Shown: in pieces, positions 1-9,808 of the stretch
How positions within the stretch are numbered: position 1 is the stretch's first letter
Layout of the letters: each line of letters begins with the position of its first letter
Assembly: GCA_012515235.1 (NCBI GenBank)
Contig: JAAYYU010000042.1
Span: forward strand, 119,631-183,630
Length of the DNA: 64,000 nt
Reading direction: 5' to 3'
From: Candidatus Anammoximicrobium sp.
GTDB lineage: Bacteria > Planctomycetota > Planctomycetia > Pirellulales > Pirellulaceae
The notes under the pieces: generated by a model
What the model saw: only the letters and a program-made list of their open reading frames with translations
Database searches by the model: none
Told to the model about the DNA's origin: nothing
Program-made: the position numbers and the translations under genes

Positions 1-1
1 G

Positions 2-1018
2 GAAATGGTGACTGCAGCCAAACAGGCCCAACCCACAGGGTACTCGCGCGGCGAAACCGACTTCCTGCGGCTCTGCGACACCGAGGAACTGGACCTGGTC
101 ATCAACGCCACCCGCCCTTGGAAGTGGCACGTCCCGATCTCCGTGGCCGCGATGACGACCGGCAAGCACGCGGCGACCGAAGTCCCGGCGGCGGAAACCG
201 TCGAGGATTGCTGGAAACTGGTCGAGACGGCAGAGAAGACACAGAAGTATTGCGTCATGCTGGAAAACTGCTGCTATTTCCGCGAGGTCATGTTGGTCCA
301 CCACATGGTGCGGAAGGGCTTGTTCGGCGAACTGCGGCACTGTCAGGCCGGCTACCAGCACTACGCGCTCCGGGCACGCCCGGCCGTGCCAGGGCGTCCC
401 AAAGAAACCAAGGCCCGCACCGCGAACAGCTATCCCACGCACTCCATCGGCCCCGTCGCGCAATGGATGGACATCAACCGCGGCAACCGCTTTGACTACC
501 TGGTGTCCATGAGCGCCGATCCCACCGGGTCGAGTTCAAACGCGGATATCAACACCAGCCTGATTCGTACGGTTCAGGGTCAGACGGTCACCCTGTACTA
601 CGACACCAAGCTGCCGCGGCCCTATGATCTGATTTATCGCGTGCAGGGTACGCGCGGCATCTGCATGGCCACCACGGACAAGATCTACATCGAGGGGCGA
701 AGCCCGAAACGCGACACCTGGGAGTCGCTGGAGGCGTACTATCACGAATTTGAGCACCCGCTGTGGAAAGCCCTCAGCGAACGCGCCCAACGCCACGGCG
801 GGCACGGCGGCGGCGATTGGCTGGTGATGCACCGTCTGATCAGGGCGCTGCAAACGGGCACGCCTCCCGACATGGACGTCTACGACGCCGCCACCTGGAG
901 TTGCATCACGGAATTGACCGAGAAGTCGGTCGCCGACCGGAGCCGTCCGATGGACTTCCCCGATTTCACGCGCGAGCGATGGAAGACGGTCCCGCCGATC
1001 GGCATTCTCGGTGGCTAA
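2..1018 (+). CDS. Gfo/Idh/MocA-fold oxidoreductase, GH109 type (5' end cut by window edge)
   Basis: The frame is open from the first bases, so the N-terminal part of the NAD-binding Rossmann domain lies outside the window; about 338 residues remain. The surviving part reads like GH109 alpha-N-acetylgalactosaminidases, which use NAD to hydrolyse glycosides by a redox mechanism: the segment GKHAATEVPAAETVEDCW, then YPTHSIGPVAQWMDINRG, the GGHGGGDW stretch, and the C-terminal motif DVYDAATWS followed by PDFTRERW. The stop at 1016-1018 is 28 bp before the next start. The following gene is a secreted FAD protein, so a role in degrading a sugar polymer is likely. The family assignment is by motif recall; whether this copy is a glycosidase or a plain dehydrogenase cannot be decided here. 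Confidence 0.8.
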   Translation, partial: EMVTAAKQAQPTGYSRGETDFLRLCDTEELDLVINATRPWKWHVPISVAAMTTGKHAATEVPAAETVEDCWKLVETAEKTQKYCVMLENCCYFREVMLVHHMVRKGLFGELRHCQAGYQHYALRARPAVPGRPKETKARTANSYPTHSIGPVAQWMDINRGNRFDYLVSMSADPTGSSSNADINTSLIRTVQGQTVTLYYDTKLPRPYDLIYRVQGTRGICMATTDKIYIEGRSPKRDTWESLEAYYHEFEHPLWKALSERAQRHGGHGGGDWLVMHRLIRALQTGTPPDMDVYDAATWSCITELTEKSVADRSRPMDFPDFTRERWKTVPPIGILGG

Positions 1019-1046
1019 TGGTCTGCGTCAAGGCGGGGGAATTCTG

Positions 1047-3059
1047 ATGAACGGTGCATCTCGGATCGTGATTGAGCGGTTGGCTGCCTGCGTTGTCTGC
1101 GTTCTGGGCCTGCGGGGCGGGTTAGCCATCGGCGCGGACGAGGGAATCTGGATCGAAGCGGAATCGTTCGAGACGTTGGGCGGTTGGGTCATCGACCAGC
1201 AGTCGATCGGCCAGATGGGCTCAGCCTACGTGATGGCGCACGGCCTGGGCGTGCCCGTGGCGGATGCCGTCACGGCCGGCACGATTCCGACGCGCGGCGT
1301 CTGGTCCGTCTGGGTGCGCACCCGCGACTGGACAGCGCCGTGGAAACGCGGCCGGCCCGGAGGCACTTTCCAGATTCTCGTCAACGGACAGGCGTTGCCC
1401 GAAACGCTGGGAACCACCGGCGGCGCGTGGGGCTGGCAAAGGGCCGGGGCCGTCGCCCTGGAGCCGGGGCCCGTCACCCTCGCCCTGCATGACCTGACCG
1501 GCTTCAACGGCCGCTGCGATGCACTCTACCTGACGCCGGATCCGGCCGCCCGCCCGCTGGACGACAAGGAGCAACTCGCCGAATTCCGCCGGAAGATCAC
1601 CAAGACGGTCCTGCAGGACGATCCGTTTGTGTACGACCTGGCGATTGCCGGCGGAGGCGTTCCCGGAATCTGCACGGCCATCGCGGCAGCCCGGACCGGA
1701 TCGAGAGTGGTGCTGATTCAGGATCGTCCGGTCCTGGGCGGAAACAACAGCTCCGAAATCCGCGTTCCTTTGGGCGGAAATATCCACGTGGGGCCATACC
1801 CGCAATTGGGAAACGTGGTCGCCGAGATTGCCCCGATCACCGGCCGGCCGGGAGTCTTGCCGGCCGAATTCTATGAGGACACCAGAAAGGCCAACGTGTT
1901 CCGCACCTGTCCTCCAGATCGCTGCCGGCTGGTCTTGGACACGCGGGTCATCGCCGTGGAGCGGGACAAGGCGGATTCGCAGAAGATTGCCGCGTATATC
2001 GCGCGAAACGTCCGCACCGGCGCGGAGACTCGCTTTCGGGCGCGGCTGTTCGCCGATTGCACGGGCGACGCCGTCGTGGCCCGGATGATGGGAACAGACG
2101 TCATGTACGGCCGCGAATCGCGAGACACGTACCACGAATCGCTGGCGCCGGTTCAGGGCGACCGCCAAGTCATGGGCATGTCGGTGATCTGGACTTCAAC
2201 GCCGGCCGACCAGCCGACCTCGTTTCCCGACATCGACTGGGGACTCGAATTCAACGAGGACAACGTCCTGTATGTCCGCAGCGGCGATTGGGAGTGGGAG
2301 ACGGGCCAGTACCGCGACCAGGCCGAGGAGACGGAGTACATCCGCGATTATGGGCTGATGGCCATTTTCACGAATTGGTCCTACGTCAAGAACCGCTCCC
2401 AACGCAAGGCGGAATGGGCGCGGGACACGCTTTCCTGGATCACCCCGCTGGGCGGGAAACGAGAGAGCTATCGCGTGGTCGGCGATTACGTCTTGACTCA
2501 GAACGACATTGAGAACAACGTGTCGCATCCCGACGCGACCGCCTCGATCACCTGGAATCTGGACCTGCACTTTCCCGATCCGGAGCACACCGTCAAGTTC
2601 GCGGAGCCGTTCCGCTCGTGCGCCTATCATCGCCTGATCCCCCAGCCTTATCCGGTGCCGTATCGCTGCCTGTACGCGAAGGACGTCGAGAATCTCTTTC
2701 TTGCCGGGCGCCATCTCAGCGCTTCCCATGTCGCGTTTGCGGCGGTCCGCGTGATGCGGACGCTGGGAATGCTGGGCGAAGTCGTCGGCCTGGCCGCGAC
2801 GATCTGCGCGAGAGAAAACATCTACCCGCGAGACGTTTATCCGTCGCGATGGGAGGAAATGAAGGTCATGATGACCAAGGGCGTGCCGCCAGCCGGAACG
2901 TATCATGGAGGCGGCACGGGCAAGAACGAGGGCTATCACTTCAAGGAGATCGGGCATCTCCGCTACTATCCCCAGCCCAGCGAAAAGCTGAAGGATCCCA
3001 AGATCCAAGCCAGAATCAAGGCCTTGGGCGTTCAACACCTGGAGCCGCACCCGAAGTGA
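1047..3059 (+). CDS. Secreted FAD-dependent oxidoreductase
   Basis: The protein has about 670 residues. The start ATG at 1047 is chosen over an upstream in-frame one at 1011 because GGGGGA lies 7 bases before it and a signal-like stretch (VIERLAACVVCVLGLRGGLAIGA) follows. An N-terminal region of about 150 residues resembles a carbohydrate-binding or sandwich module (starts IWIEAESFETLGG). After it comes a FAD-binding fold with the dinucleotide motif AIAGGGVPGICTAIAAARTG and the family-typical LGGNNSSEIRVPLGG, as in the FAD_oxidored group (PF12831 type). A C-terminal motif ENLFLAGRHLSASHVAF matches the FAD-closing segment of that family. The last 44 bp overlap the convergent carboxypeptidase gene. 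Substrate unknown; sugar or polyol oxidation is a guess. Confidence 0.82.
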   Translation: MNGASRIVIERLAACVVCVLGLRGGLAIGADEGIWIEAESFETLGGWVIDQQSIGQMGSAYVMAHGLGVPVADAVTAGTIPTRGVWSVWVRTRDWTAPWKRGRPGGTFQILVNGQALPETLGTTGGAWGWQRAGAVALEPGPVTLALHDLTGFNGRCDALYLTPDPAARPLDDKEQLAEFRRKITKTVLQDDPFVYDLAIAGGGVPGICTAIAAARTGSRVVLIQDRPVLGGNNSSEIRVPLGGNIHVGPYPQLGNVVAEIAPITGRPGVLPAEFYEDTRKANVFRTCPPDRCRLVLDTRVIAVERDKADSQKIAAYIARNVRTGAETRFRARLFADCTGDAVVARMMGTDVMYGRESRDTYHESLAPVQGDRQVMGMSVIWTSTPADQPTSFPDIDWGLEFNEDNVLYVRSGDWEWETGQYRDQAEETEYIRDYGLMAIFTNWSYVKNRSQRKAEWARDTLSWITPLGGKRESYRVVGDYVLTQNDIENNVSHPDATASITWNLDLHFPDPEHTVKFAEPFRSCAYHRLIPQPYPVPYRCLYAKDVENLFLAGRHLSASHVAFAAVRVMRTLGMLGEVVGLAATICARENIYPRDVYPSRWEEMKVMMTKGVPPAGTYHGGGTGKNEGYHFKEIGHLRYYPQPSEKLKDPKIQARIKALGVQHLEPHPK

Positions 3060-4302
3060 CGCCGCGCCCGGACGACCGGCCGGGACGCGCCTCATCGAGT
3101 GTCTCGGCCAGTGCGCGGGCCAAGTCTCGGCCCAAGGCGCGAGCGCTGTCCGCGGTGACCTCGACTCCCGACGCTTCGGCATAGGCCAGTTCCAGGCTGG
3201 CGACCAGTTCGGCTTGCGGAAAGGCCGCGATGGACCAGCCCGAACACGACTGGCCCTGCGCGTAGTTCCCGCCGGTGTTCCAGCCGGTGCCGAAGGGCAG
3301 ACAGTCCTGCTCGCGAAACGGAATGGGACCCGACCGGACACGCGCCAGGATGGCGGCGAACCGCTGTTCCTTGGCCCAGAAACCTGCGTCGCGAGGCCCC
3401 ACGAAGTAGGCCCGGTCGTTCCATTGGCCCCGGATCCAGGGACAGTGCATATCCAGCGTGGCGACCACGCGGGCCTGGAGCGTCTGGCCCAACTTCATCC
3501 ACGCCGCGACCTCCGGATACAGCGGCTCGGCGTTGTAGTCCCGGTTGTGATCGTGGGGCGCGCGGTTCTTGCCCGAATCGCCGTTCTCGACGCCGTCTTT
3601 GTCCATGAACGGAACCGCGAGCACTTCCCAGTTCTCGCGCCACCGCCGGCCTAATTCGTCATCGGCCAGCACCGCCGCCAGAAAGCCCTCCAGCGCATAC
3701 GTGGCCATCGCTTCGCAGGCGTGATGGCGCGAGGTGAGCAGGACCACGCCGCGGGAGCGTTTCCGATCCAGACAGCCGGCGCGGAGCAGTTCCACCGGGC
3801 GGCCCTGGCGGCTGCGGCAGAGTTCTTCCACCCGCAACGGCGCGTCGGGCGCCTGCTGGGCCAGCCACGCGCGCAGATGCGTCTCGCGATAGTGCGGGCA
3901 GAAAGCATACAGCACCTCAGTCTTGCCGTCCGGCACGCAGGCCACGAACGACCACGCCGGCTTGCCTTCGTGCTGGATCGTCCTGACGCTGCCCGCGCCC
4001 AGCCACTGCCAGGTCGCCCCGCCGTCCAGACTCCTTGCCGGACCACGCACGCCCAGCGGATTCTGGCCCGAAAACACGATCGTCACCGGCTGGGCGTTGG
4101 CAGCCCGCAGCCGGAAACTCCAATAGAACCACCACTGGCCCTTCTGGATGTCGCGCTGATCCGGCGCCACAAAGGCCGTCCGGCCGTCAATCCGCTGGAC
4201 CACGATGTTCCCACCGGGGCCCGGGTCGATCTGAATCTCCCCGGCAGTCGCGGCGCCGGCGGCGATGAGCACACAGCACGTGAGACGGAGGATGGCGAGC
4301 AT
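3016..4302 (-). CDS. Secreted M14-family zinc carboxypeptidase
   Basis: The 428-residue protein starts with a signal peptide (MLAILRLTCCVLIAAGAATAG). ATG 4302 is preferred to ATG 4308 because the AGGGAG site has a 6-base spacer to 4302 and none to 4308. After an N-terminal beta-sandwich of about 150 residues (contains WWFYWSFRLR, like M14-associated N domains), the peptidase domain shows the zinc motif HxxE in SRHHACEA (about residues 192-199) and a third zinc ligand in LDMHCPW; a later AELVASLE segment could hold the catalytic glutamate. Such enzymes remove C-terminal residues or act on peptidoglycan peptides. The final codons overlap the convergent FAD gene by 44 bp. The very C-terminus is rich in Arg, Pro and Gly and may be non-conserved read-through. 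Confidence 0.8.
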   Translation of the reverse strand: MLAILRLTCCVLIAAGAATAGEIQIDPGPGGNIVVQRIDGRTAFVAPDQRDIQKGQWWFYWSFRLRAANAQPVTIVFSGQNPLGVRGPARSLDGGATWQWLGAGSVRTIQHEGKPAWSFVACVPDGKTEVLYAFCPHYRETHLRAWLAQQAPDAPLRVEELCRSRQGRPVELLRAGCLDRKRSRGVVLLTSRHHACEAMATYALEGFLAAVLADDELGRRWRENWEVLAVPFMDKDGVENGDSGKNRAPHDHNRDYNAEPLYPEVAAWMKLGQTLQARVVATLDMHCPWIRGQWNDRAYFVGPRDAGFWAKEQRFAAILARVRSGPIPFREQDCLPFGTGWNTGGNYAQGQSCSGWSIAAFPQAELVASLELAYAEASGVEVTADSARALGRDLARALAETLDEARPGRSSGRGVTSGAAPGVERPRP

Positions 4303-4429
4303 GGGCATCTCCCTGAGAGTCTTGAGCGGTAGGTGCTCGGGTGCAAGCTGCAGGAAACGTCTCCGCGAACCATGATAGCAGCCAGGGGTTGCGGGGTTCG
4401 GGCAATCTTATCAGATTTCCGCCAAGATG

Positions 4430-7400
4430 TCAGAACAGCATTCGTTGCGGATCCGGCGTTTTTCGCTTCCTGCGGCCCTGAGCCTGCTGGATTCGTTCCA
4501 GCAGTTCTGCGCGGATCGGCTCCAGGAACGGCGAGGGCGGCATGTCGCGGACCTGGCCGCGCCACAGACGCCGGCGCGCGTGGCTGAGCAGCAGCCGGTC
4601 GCGGGCACGCGTCAGGCCCACAAAGAACAGACGCCGTTCCTCGGCCACGTCCGCACCGTCGTGGCCGGATCCCCAGCGCAAGGGCAGCAAGCCGTCCTCG
4701 CAGCCGACCAGAAACACCACGGGGAATTCGAGCCCCTTGGCGGCGTGCAGCGTCAGCAGCGACACGCGATCGGCTCGCGAATCCCACGAGTCGGCGTCGG
4801 CACCCAGGGCCAACTCGGACAGGAACCGCGCGACGTCGTCGCCGCAGCGTTCGGCCAGCGGGTGCAGAGTCACGGGCAACTCGGCGGCCTCCGGATGCTC
4901 GCTGCGTACCGCGTCGGTCGCCTGTTTCAGACGCTCGCACACGCTGACCGCCGCGCCGTCCGCCGTCGACTCCTGCAGGAAGCGTAGCATCGCCTGCACA
5001 GCGGGTGCTTCGGTCCAGCGGCGATGCGATTTCTTCTGGAACGGGATGCCGGACCGCGCGAAGGCTTCGACCAGCGCGTCCGCTTGGACTTCCGTGCGGT
5101 ACAGGACGGCGAAGTCGGCGAAGGACCGCGCCTCGACCTCCGGCGCGTCCACCCGGCCGCTGTCCAGCGAGAAAAACGTCGAACCGCCGATCGAACGCTC
5201 GATCGTGTGGACCACGAACTCCGCCTCCGCCCGCTCGCTGGCGCTGGTGTGAATCGAAATTCGGTCTGCGTTCTGCGAGAGCGGTTGCAGGATTCGGTCG
5301 GAGACCAGCGAGGTCGGAGCGATCGCTTGCAGAGCCGCCGCGACGATCGCCTGTGATGACCGGTAGTTCCGCGTCAGCCGGACGACGCGGGCCGACGGAA
5401 AATCGTGCGTGAAGTGCAGGAAGATCTCCGGATTCGAGCCGCGAAATCCATAGATCGACTGGTCTGGGTCGCCGATCGCGCACAAGTTGCCGTCGGCTGC
5501 GGCTAGTTGCCGGAGCAAACGGTACTGGTTGTCGTCCAGATCCTGATACTCGTCCACCGAGACCCACGGCCAGCGGCGCCGATACTCGGCAGCCGACGCG
5601 GGTTCGCGTTGCAGCCACTCGGCGGGCAGCAGGATCAGATCGTCGAAATCGACCCACGCCCGTTCGCGCATCAACCGCCGGTACGTCTGGCTGGCCGCAG
5701 CGTCGGCGGCCGCGGAGTCCGTCGCCTCGCCGCGTTTGACGCGCGAGATCTCGCCCAGCAGGCGCCCCGCTTGACGTTCGGACAGGTCGGCGCTCTCCCT
5801 CATCAGGGCCGTCCGTTCCCGCTCGTCCGCCACGCGGAAATCCGGCGGTAAATCGAACCGCTCGGCGTGCTCCCGAAGAATCGTCAACCCCAGCGAATGA
5901 AACGTCATGACGGAAACTCGCGAGCCGGCGTCGGGCAGGAGCTGGGCAAGACGTTCCTTCAACTCCTGCGCCGCACGGCGACTGAACGTGATGGCCAGAC
6001 AAGCGTCGGGAGGCGTGCCGCGGTCCGCGATCAGGTGCGCGATCCGGTGCGTCAGCGTCCGCGTCTTGCCGGTTCCCGGACCGGCCACGATCAGCAGTGG
6101 ACCGTCCACCGATTCTGCGGCCGCCCGCTGTTCCGGATCCAGTCCGGCCAGAATCGCAGACTCGGGCGTTGCAGAACCGGCCCTTGCCGGATCGCGCTCG
6201 GCGCTCGTCTCCGTCTCCGCCGCCACGGCCATCGGCAAGTTTTGGTCCGGATCGAGGACCAGTCCGTCCGGGGGCAGAACGGAATTCTGTCCCGCGTCGC
6301 TCGCAGCCGGCCGGGCCTCCCACGGCGCGGACCTCTCTGCGGCCAGATTCTCCGTCGCCACAGTCGGCTCATCGGGCACTTGAAACAGCAGCGAAACGGA
6401 CCCCGCGTTCTTCAGTTCGCCGTCTGCGAACAAGCGGATCCGTCCGTACTCGCCGTCGTAGCCGGCCTCGCGGATTACCTGCCCGCTGCGCATCCGCCGG
6501 ATCGCCTCGGCCACCAGCGGCGATCCGGCGCGGCGGACGTCTTCCAGCGGAGCGTGTTCCAGGATGAATAATTCGGCGCCGACGCGGCCGGTCAGATCCT
6601 CGTAGGCCTGTTGCACCTTGCGGCTCTGCTCCCCCACGCCGCGCACTTCGGCGATCATTTCGGGCAGCGGCACCAGACTGCGGAAGACGCCGGTCCGCGG
6701 CGGCTGGAAACCGTCCGCCCGGTCTGCCAGCGAGTCGACGCGGTTCATCACGCCGATCGTCAACGGCTTGCCGCACGCGGGACAACGTCCACCGCACAAT
6801 CTTGTTTCGTCCGGCGTCAGTCGCACGTTGCACTTGCGGTGCCCGTCCAGGTGATACTTGCCCTCTTCCGGAAAGAACTCGACAGTGCCGCCGTAGCCCG
6901 CACCCGTCCGCAGCGCGTCGCGGATGGCGAAGTAGTCCAACGGCGTCTGGAACACGCACGCTTCGCGACCGATCTTTGGCGGCGAATGGGCGTCGGAGTT
7001 GGACACCAACGAGAAGCGGTCCAGTTGCGACAGCCGCCAATTCATCGGCGGGTCGGACGACAGGCCCGTTTCCACCGCGAAGATCTCACTCGCCAGTTCG
7101 CCATAACAATCGGCGACCGAATCGAAGCCGGACTGGGAACCGAGCGCCGCAAACCAAGGCGTCCAGATGTGGGCGGGGACCAGATAGCAGCCGGTGCCGC
7201 ATTCCAGCGTAATCTCCAGCAGGTCTCGCGAATCCAGTCCCAGAATCGGCCGCCCATCCGACTTCAGATTGCCGATCTTGGACAACTTCCGAATCAATCC
7301 CTCGGCCTGTTCCCAGCCGGGCACGTAGATCAGGTGATGCACCTTGCGCGTTCGCTCGTCGCGTTTGTAGATCGTCGAGATTTCGACTTGCAGCACAAAC

Positions 7401-7657
7401 CGCGTCGTCTGCAGACAGGCGCGCGGAGTCTGTTCGTCTACGGCTCGCTCCAGGTCCTCCCGCAGGCGGAACAGGCCCGGTTCGGCGGGCGTCAAGTCGC
7501 GCTGCAGTTCGGCAAACCACTGGGGGTGCGTAAAGTCGCCGGTGCCCAACAGCGTGACGCCTTTGCGGCGAGCCCAGACCGCCATGTGCTCCAGATCGCC
7601 GTCACGGCTTGTAGCCCGTGAGTATTTGGAATGAAGGTGCAGGTCGGCGTAGAACAT
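4430..7657 (-). CDS. Endonuclease Q-like PHP nuclease fused to a UvrD/PcrA-type helicase
   Basis: The protein has 1075 residues. ATG 7657 is chosen because AAGGAG sits 10 bases upstream and the protein then opens directly with the PHP metal motif YADLHLHS. The N-terminal ~420 residues match endonuclease Q, which nicks DNA 5' of deaminated bases: PAHIWTPWFAALGSQSGFDS, SNSDAHSPPKIGREA, and a four-cysteine zinc site containing CGGRCPACGKPL. After a low-complexity linker comes a complete superfamily 1 helicase: Walker A VAGPGTGKT (about residue 525), DEYQD (about 698), GDPDQSIYGFRG, LTRNYRSSQ, LTLHAAKGLEFPVVFLVG and FVGLTRARDRL. This couples damage incision to unwinding in one chain. EndoQ was first known from Thermococcales and some bacteria; helicase-linked bacterial forms exist in my recollection. 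Cytoplasmic DNA repair is inferred. Confidence 0.9.
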   Translation of the reverse strand: MFYADLHLHSKYSRATSRDGDLEHMAVWARRKGVTLLGTGDFTHPQWFAELQRDLTPAEPGLFRLREDLERAVDEQTPRACLQTTRFVLQVEISTIYKRDERTRKVHHLIYVPGWEQAEGLIRKLSKIGNLKSDGRPILGLDSRDLLEITLECGTGCYLVPAHIWTPWFAALGSQSGFDSVADCYGELASEIFAVETGLSSDPPMNWRLSQLDRFSLVSNSDAHSPPKIGREACVFQTPLDYFAIRDALRTGAGYGGTVEFFPEEGKYHLDGHRKCNVRLTPDETRLCGGRCPACGKPLTIGVMNRVDSLADRADGFQPPRTGVFRSLVPLPEMIAEVRGVGEQSRKVQQAYEDLTGRVGAELFILEHAPLEDVRRAGSPLVAEAIRRMRSGQVIREAGYDGEYGRIRLFADGELKNAGSVSLLFQVPDEPTVATENLAAERSAPWEARPAASDAGQNSVLPPDGLVLDPDQNLPMAVAAETETSAERDPARAGSATPESAILAGLDPEQRAAAESVDGPLLIVAGPGTGKTRTLTHRIAHLIADRGTPPDACLAITFSRRAAQELKERLAQLLPDAGSRVSVMTFHSLGLTILREHAERFDLPPDFRVADERERTALMRESADLSERQAGRLLGEISRVKRGEATDSAAADAAASQTYRRLMRERAWVDFDDLILLPAEWLQREPASAAEYRRRWPWVSVDEYQDLDDNQYRLLRQLAAADGNLCAIGDPDQSIYGFRGSNPEIFLHFTHDFPSARVVRLTRNYRSSQAIVAAALQAIAPTSLVSDRILQPLSQNADRISIHTSASERAEAEFVVHTIERSIGGSTFFSLDSGRVDAPEVEARSFADFAVLYRTEVQADALVEAFARSGIPFQKKSHRRWTEAPAVQAMLRFLQESTADGAAVSVCERLKQATDAVRSEHPEAAELPVTLHPLAERCGDDVARFLSELALGADADSWDSRADRVSLLTLHAAKGLEFPVVFLVGCEDGLLPLRWGSGHDGADVAEERRLFFVGLTRARDRLLLSHARRRLWRGQVRDMPPSPFLEPIRAELLERIQQAQGRRKRKTPDPQRMLF

Positions 7658-7791
7658 CCGCGGGCGGCTCCTTCCCAGAGAAGTGTGTTCAGAACCAGCC
7701 GTCGCGCGGACCGAAGCGCAGGGTTCGCGGCGATTCAGACTCCGGAGCCGGACGCTCGCCGACTCCGGAGCCCGTGGCCCGAATCCGCCAC

Positions 7792-9081
7792 TCACTTCCG
7801 CTCGATGAGCTTCATCATCTCTGCCGTAATCGGCATGACCTCAAAGTCCCTGAAGAACATTTCGCAGTCGGCCCCGCCGTGCATTTGCAGTCCGAGCTTG
7901 CCCGTTTTCTCGCACGCTTCGTCGACGATATCCGACGTGCAGAATCCGTTCAGCATCTGGACCAGGCGGTCGCCGTACGCGGCCGTACAGGTCGTATTCC
8001 ATTGGTCGTCCTTGTTGCGCACCTTCTCGACAAACTCGTCGTTCGCGACGACCCAGCCGCGACCGGGAATCATCTTGCCGTCGACGATGCCGGCGGTGTG
8101 CCAGAGCGCGGAGTCTTTGCCGCCGTTGGCGATTTCGTTTTGGAATCCACGCAGGACCCAAGGGGCTTCCGTTTCCGCGGACCGAAAGTACAGCGCGCTG
8201 TTGCCGCCGTGCATCCGGTACGTGACGCGGGCGATGAAGTTGTCGTAATCCTTGGTGGAAATGACCAGGCCGTCCTTCTTCTGGTCTTTGGAGTGAGCGC
8301 CGTGCAGAACGCCGTCTTCCGTAAAGGACCATTCTTCCGGGAGCACGAACTTGGCGTCGACGAGCTGGTATTTGCCGTCGTCGCCTTTGACGAAGAACGG
8401 CTGCCACTCGCTCACGCCCAGATCCTGGATGCGGATGTTCCGCCACGCCACCGAGCCGGATTTGCCGGCGTGGATCTGCAGGCCGATGAAGCCTTGCATC
8501 GAGAAGCTGTCGAACATATCGACGACCGGCTTGCCGTTGAGCCAGGTCTTGATCGATGGTCCGACGCATTGGATCTCCACATCGTTCCAGTCGCCCTGCT
8601 TGCAGCTCGCCGTGGCGGCGTCGAGACGATCCTGCGGGCTGTAGATGTCGAGCCAGATCACGCCGAACTTGTGGCCGCGACGGCCTTCGTCGTAGATTCG
8701 GCCCGTCAAGTCGCCGCTGGGGGTGATTTCGTACTGGTACCCGTACACGCGCTCGCGATCGCCTTCGGCACGGGCGGCGGAGCGGAACTGAACGCCCGAG
8801 TTGCCGGGTTCAAGGAACTTGTATTGCAGCTTCAGGATAAAGTTGCCGTATTCCTTTTCGGTGCACAGGAACGTGTTGCCCGGCGTGTCCGGCACGCATT
8901 TCCCGACGATGCAGCCGTCCGCCACTTGATACTCCGCGGACCCGCCGCGTTTGACCCAGCCGGCAAGATCCTGGCCGTTGAACAAGGAGTTGAACCCTTC
9001 CTCGACGTCCGCCGCCGGCGCGTGCGGCGTAAACAGAACGAAGAGCCCAAAGACCACAGCTGCGGCAAGAAACTTTCTCAT
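7792..9081 (-). CDS. Secreted protein with two DUF1080 (3-keto-disaccharide hydrolase) domains
   Basis: The protein has 429 residues. ATG 9081 has GGGAG 8 bases upstream and opens a clear signal peptide (MRKFLAAAVVFGLFVLFTP, cut near APA-AD). Two DUF1080 lectin-like sandwiches follow: the first begins GFNSLFNGQDLAGW and contains GNSGVQFRS; the second, about residues 215-425, contains EEWSFTEDGVLHG and GNSALYFRS. DUF1080 proteins are very abundant in planctomycetes; some cleave 3-keto-glycosides made by Gfo/Idh/MocA or FAD oxidoreductases, which fits the neighbouring secreted oxidoreductases. Its stop lies 134 bp upstream of the EndoQ-UvrD start on the same strand. The internal duplication is evident from the repeated motifs; which domain is catalytic is not clear. 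Confidence 0.85.
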   Translation of the reverse strand: MRKFLAAAVVFGLFVLFTPHAPAADVEEGFNSLFNGQDLAGWVKRGGSAEYQVADGCIVGKCVPDTPGNTFLCTEKEYGNFILKLQYKFLEPGNSGVQFRSAARAEGDRERVYGYQYEITPSGDLTGRIYDEGRRGHKFGVIWLDIYSPQDRLDAATASCKQGDWNDVEIQCVGPSIKTWLNGKPVVDMFDSFSMQGFIGLQIHAGKSGSVAWRNIRIQDLGVSEWQPFFVKGDDGKYQLVDAKFVLPEEWSFTEDGVLHGAHSKDQKKDGLVISTKDYDNFIARVTYRMHGGNSALYFRSAETEAPWVLRGFQNEIANGGKDSALWHTAGIVDGKMIPGRGWVVANDEFVEKVRNKDDQWNTTCTAAYGDRLVQMLNGFCTSDIVDEACEKTGKLGLQMHGGADCEMFFRDFEVMPITAEMMKLIERK

Positions 9082-9808
9082 CGTTGACTCCCATAAAAGT
9101 GGTACTGACGGAGGGGCTGCCGCGAGTTGCAGCGGGACGAAAAACGCGTTTCTCGCCTCGCTCCAACGCACGGTTGGCCGTCGCCGCGGACGGCGTGTTT
9201 GCCGTCCCTGTGGCGAAGCCCAGCGGAAAAACGACCCGAACACGGAATGCTTGCACGACCTTGTCCTTTTGGGTGTCCTGTCGTTCGAACGGAATTTCGT
9301 GGCAGGCTCGTCAGGCAAGGGGGTCGTCAGGCAGGCACGTTCTCCAGTTTAAGACGCAGACGGGCCGTTTTCAAGGTGACCGGTCCCCAGGGGACGGAAC
9401 CGGCGATCTTCGCCCGCGGTGTTTGGACGCCCTCTCCAACGGAATCGGCGTCCGCGGCGTGGGTCCTGTGCCTGGCGTGCGCCACTGCATCGTCGCCGCG
9501 AGTCAGGCCCTCGGTGATGACCAACGCCAAGGCGAATCGCGCGCGTGAGCCCGCAAGTTCTTCGGCCCTCAGCCGGCGTCTGCCACGCCCCCGCCGATCT
9601 CGCGCGAGGTGAACCAAACGGGCGGCCCTGGCGTGCCGGACCACGCGGGCCAAACCGGCGGACTCACGCCCGCCGCTGGCCGGATCGTCTGCCACGTTTG
9701 GGTTTCCGCAGTCGGCCGTAGGCAGCACGCCGTTTGACGCCTATATTGTAGCCCGAGCGAGCCCCTTGCTGGCCAGACTGCCCCGCGGGTTACCAGAGGA
9801 GAACCACC
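9082..9808. other. Divergent intergenic region, no convincing gene
   Basis: These 727 bases separate the minus-strand DUF1080 gene from the plus-strand RAM-trp operon. Open frames exist on both strands but their translations are Arg/Ala/Pro-rich without recognisable motifs, so I treat them as non-coding. A short AT-rich patch (TATATTGTAG, near 9742-9751) lies about 60 bases before the operon's first start and could hold a -10 box, but no good -35 is visible. I saw no tryptophan-rich leader peptide or terminator that would suggest attenuation. Confidence 0.5.

Noticed and set aside
9327..9728. Minus-strand 133-codon open frame upstream of the RAM-trp operon
   Set aside because: No ribosome site, Arg/Ala-rich translation without motifs, and it lies in DNA that also opens on the plus strand; looks like a GC-driven spurious frame.
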